Positions 60,229 to 64,000 of a stretch of DNA of 64,000 bases are shown here, piece by piece. Source of the DNA: JAFGDI01 sp963667715 (GTDB lineage: Bacteria > Planctomycetota > Phycisphaerae > Sedimentisphaerales > SM23-30); assembly GCA_963667715.1 (NCBI GenBank), contig OY763926.1:496001-560000 (forward strand), given 5' to 3'. Both the position numbers and the translations under genes were made by a program. The first letter of the stretch is position 1. Each line of letters begins with the position of its first letter. Under the pieces are notes generated by a model, which saw only the letters and a program-made list of their open reading frames with translations, did not search any database and was not told the DNA's origin.

Positions 60229-61725
60229 TCAGTTCAACTCTACCTGCATAGCCTTGGCCAGCTTCTGGGCGGTATCACTGTTTTTATACATACCGTCAAA
60301 TCGCCACGATTCACAACCGATAGAATATACCGGGATCGGCATCGCTGTATGGCTATATGTGCTCCATGATATACCAGCTTTACGATTAATTATGTGAGTT
60401 ATGGTTACTGTAAGAGGTTCATACCCGCCATAGAGCAGGTATGTCTCATCATTATTAGTACGTCTGCTTGTCATTGTCTGGTCATACGCCTTCTCCAGCA
60501 GTTCTTTTTCATAGCCGCTTAGCTTTGCATATTCCAGCCCGAAAGCATCGTTTATCTTGTCCTTTATTGTTCCATCCATATTATCCGCGTCAGATTTCCA
60601 ATTAGCATTTTCTTTGTACTTCCTTAATACTTCATTATTAAACGCTTCAAATGACATCTTCTGACCGGCCATAGCTTCAAAGGCTGTTTCGTAATGCATA
60701 CCTGCAAAGCCCATTGCCAGACCGCCGGTTTCGTGGTCTCCTGTAACTACTATCAGAGTCTCATCTTTATGATCATTATAAAAATCAAGTGCGACCTTAA
60801 CCGCTTTGTCAAAGGCAATTACGTCAAGTAATGCGGTCTTGGCATCGTTGGCATGACATGCCCAGTCGATCTTACCACCTTCGATCATCATAAAGAACCC
60901 GTTTGGATTATCCAGTAGTCTTATACCTTCAGATGTATAATCAGCAAGAGACATATCTGATATAGGGCGGTCTATATCGTATGGCATAGCCCAGCTGCCG
61001 TCCAGATAGTCTTTGCTATAGGCATATGTCTTTGTCCCCGGTGCTATATTGGCCAGTTCCTTACGACTTGTAGCTATGGTAAAACCGTTTTTGCGAGCGT
61101 TTTCCACAGGATCGTTCTCTGCGACAGCCGCCGATCTGCCTGGCTGGTAATACCTCTTACCATTCTTGATACGTTCGCCTTTCATACCGCCGCCGCCAAA
61201 ATAATCGAACCCGGAATCACCCAGTGCCATAGATATCTGCCAGTAAAAGTCCCGGCTTGGCTCATGGGCGTAAAATGCCGCCGGTGTTGCATGGTCGATT
61301 GATACGCTGCTGACTATACCAACCTTCATTCCCTTATCTCTGGCCTTCTCGGCAATTGAGCTTATTACAGACGAGTGCTCTGAGTTCATGCCGATAGTGC
61401 CGCAGCTGGTCTTCTGGCCACATGCCATTGCTGTACCTGCCGCCGCAGAGTCTGTTATCAGCCTGTTGGTTGCGTAAGTAACCTGTAGTCCGATAACCGG
61501 CATCTGCGTAATGTTTAATCTGGTAACGCCAGTTTTACCCTCTACGTCTGGCCCGATTGTATTCTGTTGGATATAGGCCTCTGCTGTATGAACCTGAGTC
61601 GAAGACATTCCATCACCGATCAGAAAGAATACATATTTAGGGCTCTTTATCTCGCCATTCTGGGCAAAGCTAAGTGTTGTAAATGTAAATATTAACGCTA
61701 CTATTCGCAGGATTATTCTTTTCAT
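60229..61725 (-). CDS. Exported alkaline phosphatase
   Basis: 498 residues with a signal peptide (1-21, cut near SFA-QN). PhoA-type fold: IGDGMSSTQ near 37 (metal), ITDSAAAGTAMACG with the catalytic Ser93, SVSIDHATPAAFYAH, EGGKIDWACHANDA, and VTGDHETGG with metal ligands. It hydrolyses phosphomonoesters in the periplasm or outside the cell. An insertion of about 90 residues (GMHYETAFEAMAGQK onward, Lys/Glu-rich) follows the last metal motif before the final YSHTAMPIPVYSIG. No Pho box was recognised upstream. Divergent from miaB. Confidence 0.92.
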   Translation of the reverse strand: MKRIILRIVALIFTFTTLSFAQNGEIKSPKYVFFLIGDGMSSTQVHTAEAYIQQNTIGPDVEGKTGVTRLNITQMPVIGLQVTYATNRLITDSAAAGTAMACGQKTSCGTIGMNSEHSSVISSIAEKARDKGMKVGIVSSVSIDHATPAAFYAHEPSRDFYWQISMALGDSGFDYFGGGGMKGERIKNGKRYYQPGRSAAVAENDPVENARKNGFTIATSRKELANIAPGTKTYAYSKDYLDGSWAMPYDIDRPISDMSLADYTSEGIRLLDNPNGFFMMIEGGKIDWACHANDAKTALLDVIAFDKAVKVALDFYNDHKDETLIVVTGDHETGGLAMGFAGMHYETAFEAMAGQKMSFEAFNNEVLRKYKENANWKSDADNMDGTIKDKINDAFGLEYAKLSGYEKELLEKAYDQTMTSRRTNNDETYLLYGGYEPLTVTITHIINRKAGISWSTYSHTAMPIPVYSIGCESWRFDGMYKNSDTAQKLAKAMQVELN

Positions 61726-61943
61726 TTTCTCTCATTTCTAGGTAGGGTTTTGTAGCAATGTACTATTGAGGTCAATATTATTTCGTTTTGAACTATCGCC
61801 CGCTTTGCGGATATAATCGCTTATTGCTAAGCTTATGACCAATTATACTATTTCTATATTAATTAGTCATTATTTGTTCTTTTGTTAACTAAAAAATACA
61901 GAGAAATGTTAAAATTACGTTAGAAAAGCTGTCCATCGTTGTT

Positions 61944-61966
61944 TTTCGGCGATTTTTGGCTATAAT
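61944..61966 (+). promoter_or_regulatory. miaB promoter, probably leaderless
   Basis: A TTGTTT-like -35 (near 61939-61944) and a perfect TATAAT (61961-61966) are about 16 bases apart. Only ctctggct (8 bases) separates the -10 from the miaB ATG, so the RNA would start at or next to the initiation codon. Confidence 0.55.
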
Positions 61967-61974
61967 CTCTGGCT

Positions 61975-63381
61975 ATGCAGAAAACTTTTTATATTGAAAC
62001 TATTGGCTGTCAGATGAACAAGCTCGATTCTGAACTTGTTGTTGGTGAGTTGCAAAACCTTGGATATCAACAGGTTGCAACTACCGATGACGCATCTGTT
62101 ATCATTTACAATACCTGCTCTGTTCGCCAACATGCCGAAGATAAGGTACTTACAAAGATCAGCCAGCTCAAAAAACGCTACCAGACCAGTCGTGATTTTG
62201 TACTTGCCGTAATTGGCTGTATGGCTCAGCGACTTGGACAGGTGCTTCTTGACGATTACCCACAGGTCACCATCGTGACCAGTCCCAGCAGGATTTACGA
62301 GCTCGCCAGCAAAATTGACCACGCCTGGCACGAACGTAGCGGGAGCCCCGAAAAGAAAAAACTCGATTGTCGTTCCGTCGCCAGTAATCAGGATGCTGAC
62401 CACGCCGGCTTGGAAAGATTAGATTCTTATCGCGAAAGACCGGAAGTAGACCATCCTTTCATGGCCTTCGTACGTATTATGAGAGGTTGTAATAATTTCT
62501 GTAGCTATTGTATCGTACCGCATGTCAGAGGTAGGGAAAGCTCTCGACATCCTGACAGTGTTTACGACGAGGTATCAAAGCTGGTCGATAATGGCGTGAA
62601 AGAGATTACTCTTCTCGGCCAGGCCGTTAATAAATACGACTTCCAGGATAGCTCCGGCCGATATCTTATGTCTGACTTATTGTATAAGTTACATGATATA
62701 AATGGTTTAGAGCGTTTGCGGTTTGTTACTAGCTATCCCGGCAATTTCGATAAACAGTGTATAGAAGCTATGGCTGAGCTGGAAAAGGTGTGCCCATATC
62801 TCCATATGCCAGCCCAATCTGGCTCTGACGCGATGCTCAAAAGAATGAACCGCCATTATACCATCGCTCAGTATATGGACATAATCGAGATGGCCCGTGA
62901 AAAAGTGGCTGATATCTCTTTCGCTGGCGATTTTATCTGCGGCTTCAGCGGCGAAACCGACCAGGATCATCAAATGACCCTGGAACTTATCAAAAAAGTC
63001 AGGTATAAAAACTGTTTCGCATTCAAATATTCTGTCAGACCCGGCACAAAAGCGGCGGACGCATTCCCTGACGATGTCCCGGAAGATGTTAAACAGGCCA
63101 GACTTGCAGAGTTACTCGATCTGCAAAGGAAGATTTCACACGAAGATAATGCCAAACTGGCCGGCTCGACTATGAAAGTCCTTGTCGAGGGCAGGAGCAA
63201 GAGCCCGCACCTTGCTGGTGGTATAGCTGGCATGAACGATTCATCACTTCCTCAGCTTATTGGCCGTACTGGTGGCGATCATATCGTTGTTTTTAATGGC
63301 GATGATTCCCTTGCTGGAAAGATAGTTGAAGTTCAGATTCTAGACGCTTCATCACTTACCCTTTTTGGAAAAATAATCTAA
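61975..63381 (+). CDS. miaB: tRNA-2-methylthio-N6-dimethylallyladenosine synthase
   Basis: 468 residues. The N-terminal MTTase domain has three cluster Cys (IGCQMN, YNTCSVR, IGCMAQR). The radical-SAM domain has CNNFCSYCIVPHVRGRESSR near 172, and the C-terminal TRAM domain is about 400-468 (VLVEGRSK ... VVFNGDDSLAGKIVEVQI). It adds a methylthio group to i6A37 of tRNAs reading UNN codons. LLGQAVNKY is the MiaB-type motif, distinguishing it from MtaB and RimO. No ribosome site is seen and the promoter abuts the ATG. A terminator follows. Confidence 0.93.
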   Translation: MQKTFYIETIGCQMNKLDSELVVGELQNLGYQQVATTDDASVIIYNTCSVRQHAEDKVLTKISQLKKRYQTSRDFVLAVIGCMAQRLGQVLLDDYPQVTIVTSPSRIYELASKIDHAWHERSGSPEKKKLDCRSVASNQDADHAGLERLDSYRERPEVDHPFMAFVRIMRGCNNFCSYCIVPHVRGRESSRHPDSVYDEVSKLVDNGVKEITLLGQAVNKYDFQDSSGRYLMSDLLYKLHDINGLERLRFVTSYPGNFDKQCIEAMAELEKVCPYLHMPAQSGSDAMLKRMNRHYTIAQYMDIIEMAREKVADISFAGDFICGFSGETDQDHQMTLELIKKVRYKNCFAFKYSVRPGTKAADAFPDDVPEDVKQARLAELLDLQRKISHEDNAKLAGSTMKVLVEGRSKSPHLAGGIAGMNDSSLPQLIGRTGGDHIVVFNGDDSLAGKIVEVQILDASSLTLFGKII

Positions 63382-63398
63382 TTTTGATTTTTTTATAA

Positions 63399-63436
63399 AG
63401 GCCGTTATCAGTATTGATAATGGCCTATTTTTTGGA
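63399..63436 (+). terminator. miaB terminator
   Basis: aggccgttatca pairs with tgataatggcct across gtat and is followed by ATTTTTT. Confidence 0.87.
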
Positions 63437-63825
63437 ATCAGTGTTATTGTTTTAGCTTGTTGCTCGTATTGGTCTGTTTTTGCCTGTTTGTGTTGTTTTA
63501 CCTGCGGTTTTACTGTGTAATTGCGTACTATTCTTCTATTTATGTGGTTTTAGTTCCATTGTCTCTCATTTCTCATAAGCGATATTTCGCTGTTTTTTTT
63601 AACTTTACTACTATATTTTTACTGGCAATATGCCGATATAGCCGTTATAACCGAATATGACGTATATTGTGCATGTTCTAGTTTAGTTTTTTTTGACTTT
63701 CAGACGCGTTAGTCCAATAATTTAATCGGATTAGCGTTTATTTTAGTGTTATTTTGTTTAGAGCTGTATCTCTGGTGAGATATGTTTGAACAATATAGAG
63801 TGTGTAAATATATAAATGTCTATTG
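63437..63825. other. AT-rich intergenic DNA at the right edge
   Basis: About 390 bases rich in T-runs. A 67-codon hydrophobic frame is present but has no ribosome site and looks like chance. Nothing else was seen. Confidence 0.4.
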
Positions 63826-63984
63826 CTCAAACTGACCTGATGCTACAGTTTGTATATTGTAATCGACTACCAAAAAAGGACTTAAGAATTGGTAATTAGT
63901 AGTTAATTATTGAAGGCAATATATTCAACTAATTGCTAAATTCTAAATCCTAAATCCTATCAACTGACCATCGGTCAGGTTGAT
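63826..63984. mobile_element. MITE-like element, copy 2
   Basis: About 159 bp, closely similar throughout to 33550-33711 (shared cagtttgtatattgtaatc, ggtaattagtagtta, caactaattgctaaa, cctatcaa, ctgaccatcggtcag). The left inverted repeat CTCAAACTGACC is intact; the right end GGTCAGGTTGAT has two changes. No target duplication is evident. Confidence 0.65.
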
Positions 63985-64000
63985 TAAATTATATGCTTGG

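Noticed and set aside
63457..63660. Small hydrophobic protein at the right edge
   Set aside because: No ribosome site, very T-rich sequence that makes Phe/Leu/Val by chance, no supporting context.

Overview
The window looks like chromosomal DNA from an anaerobic planctomycete of the class Phycisphaerae (Sedimentisphaerales-like). This is an inference from gene content; no rRNA is present to confirm it. Supporting signs are a Rhodopirellula-type sigma factor paired with a FecR-like anti-sigma protein, exported proteins ending in dockerin-like repeats or a PxPGA-type PEP-CTERM sorting signal, LamG and PA14 glycan-degradation proteins, flagellin, MreB, and HydF, which implies an [FeFe]-hydrogenase somewhere in the genome.

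Layout. 1-10200 is mostly housekeeping: the end of a PEP-CTERM protein, an esterase, gapA, a small unknown protein, flagellin, ribH-nusB-ftsY, then on the minus strand a Y-family polymerase module in which an FKBP gene lies between umuD and umuC. 10200-14200 is accessory: a truncated GLUG/RHS-core gene, an AT-rich membrane protein that may be its immunity partner, a recombinase-like HTH remnant next to a cluster of short palindromes, and mosaic REP-like repeats that bracket the cassette. 14230-30733 is a polysaccharide-degradation locus: GH43, sigma factor and overlapping FecR protein, two tandem GH31 enzymes with PA14 inserts, a LamG/Ig/dockerin protein, and three tandem opposite-strand alpha/beta hydrolases. 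Arabinose/xylose side chains and acetyl groups of plant or algal glycans are the likely targets. No transporter is encoded here.

30900-46800 holds a metallo-beta-lactamase-fold lipoprotein, hydF, a Lys-rich histone H1-like protein, an S41 protease, gpmI, a choice-of-anchor-A-like protein, def, mreB, an ACT-domain protein, an 889-residue exported protein of unknown function, and ribD. 46800-53000 holds a candidate structured RNA, tRNA-Gln, prs, rplY, pth, then rpsF-ssb-rpsR-rplI-dnaB, a classic translation/replication cluster. 53000-63400 carries a thioesterase, a small unknown protein, a GH43 lipoprotein, a cation-chloride-cotransporter-like permease, an MFS transporter, thpR, alkaline phosphatase and miaB.

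The intergenic DNA is unusually rich in dispersed repeats: GAGACGCAA palindromes, CCCGA/TCGGG mini-hairpins, a family of about 240 bp, a module of about 90 bp containing 'tttgcgactt', and a 160-bp MITE-like element with 12-bp terminal inverted repeats. Function calls come from reading motifs in the translations. No database search was run.
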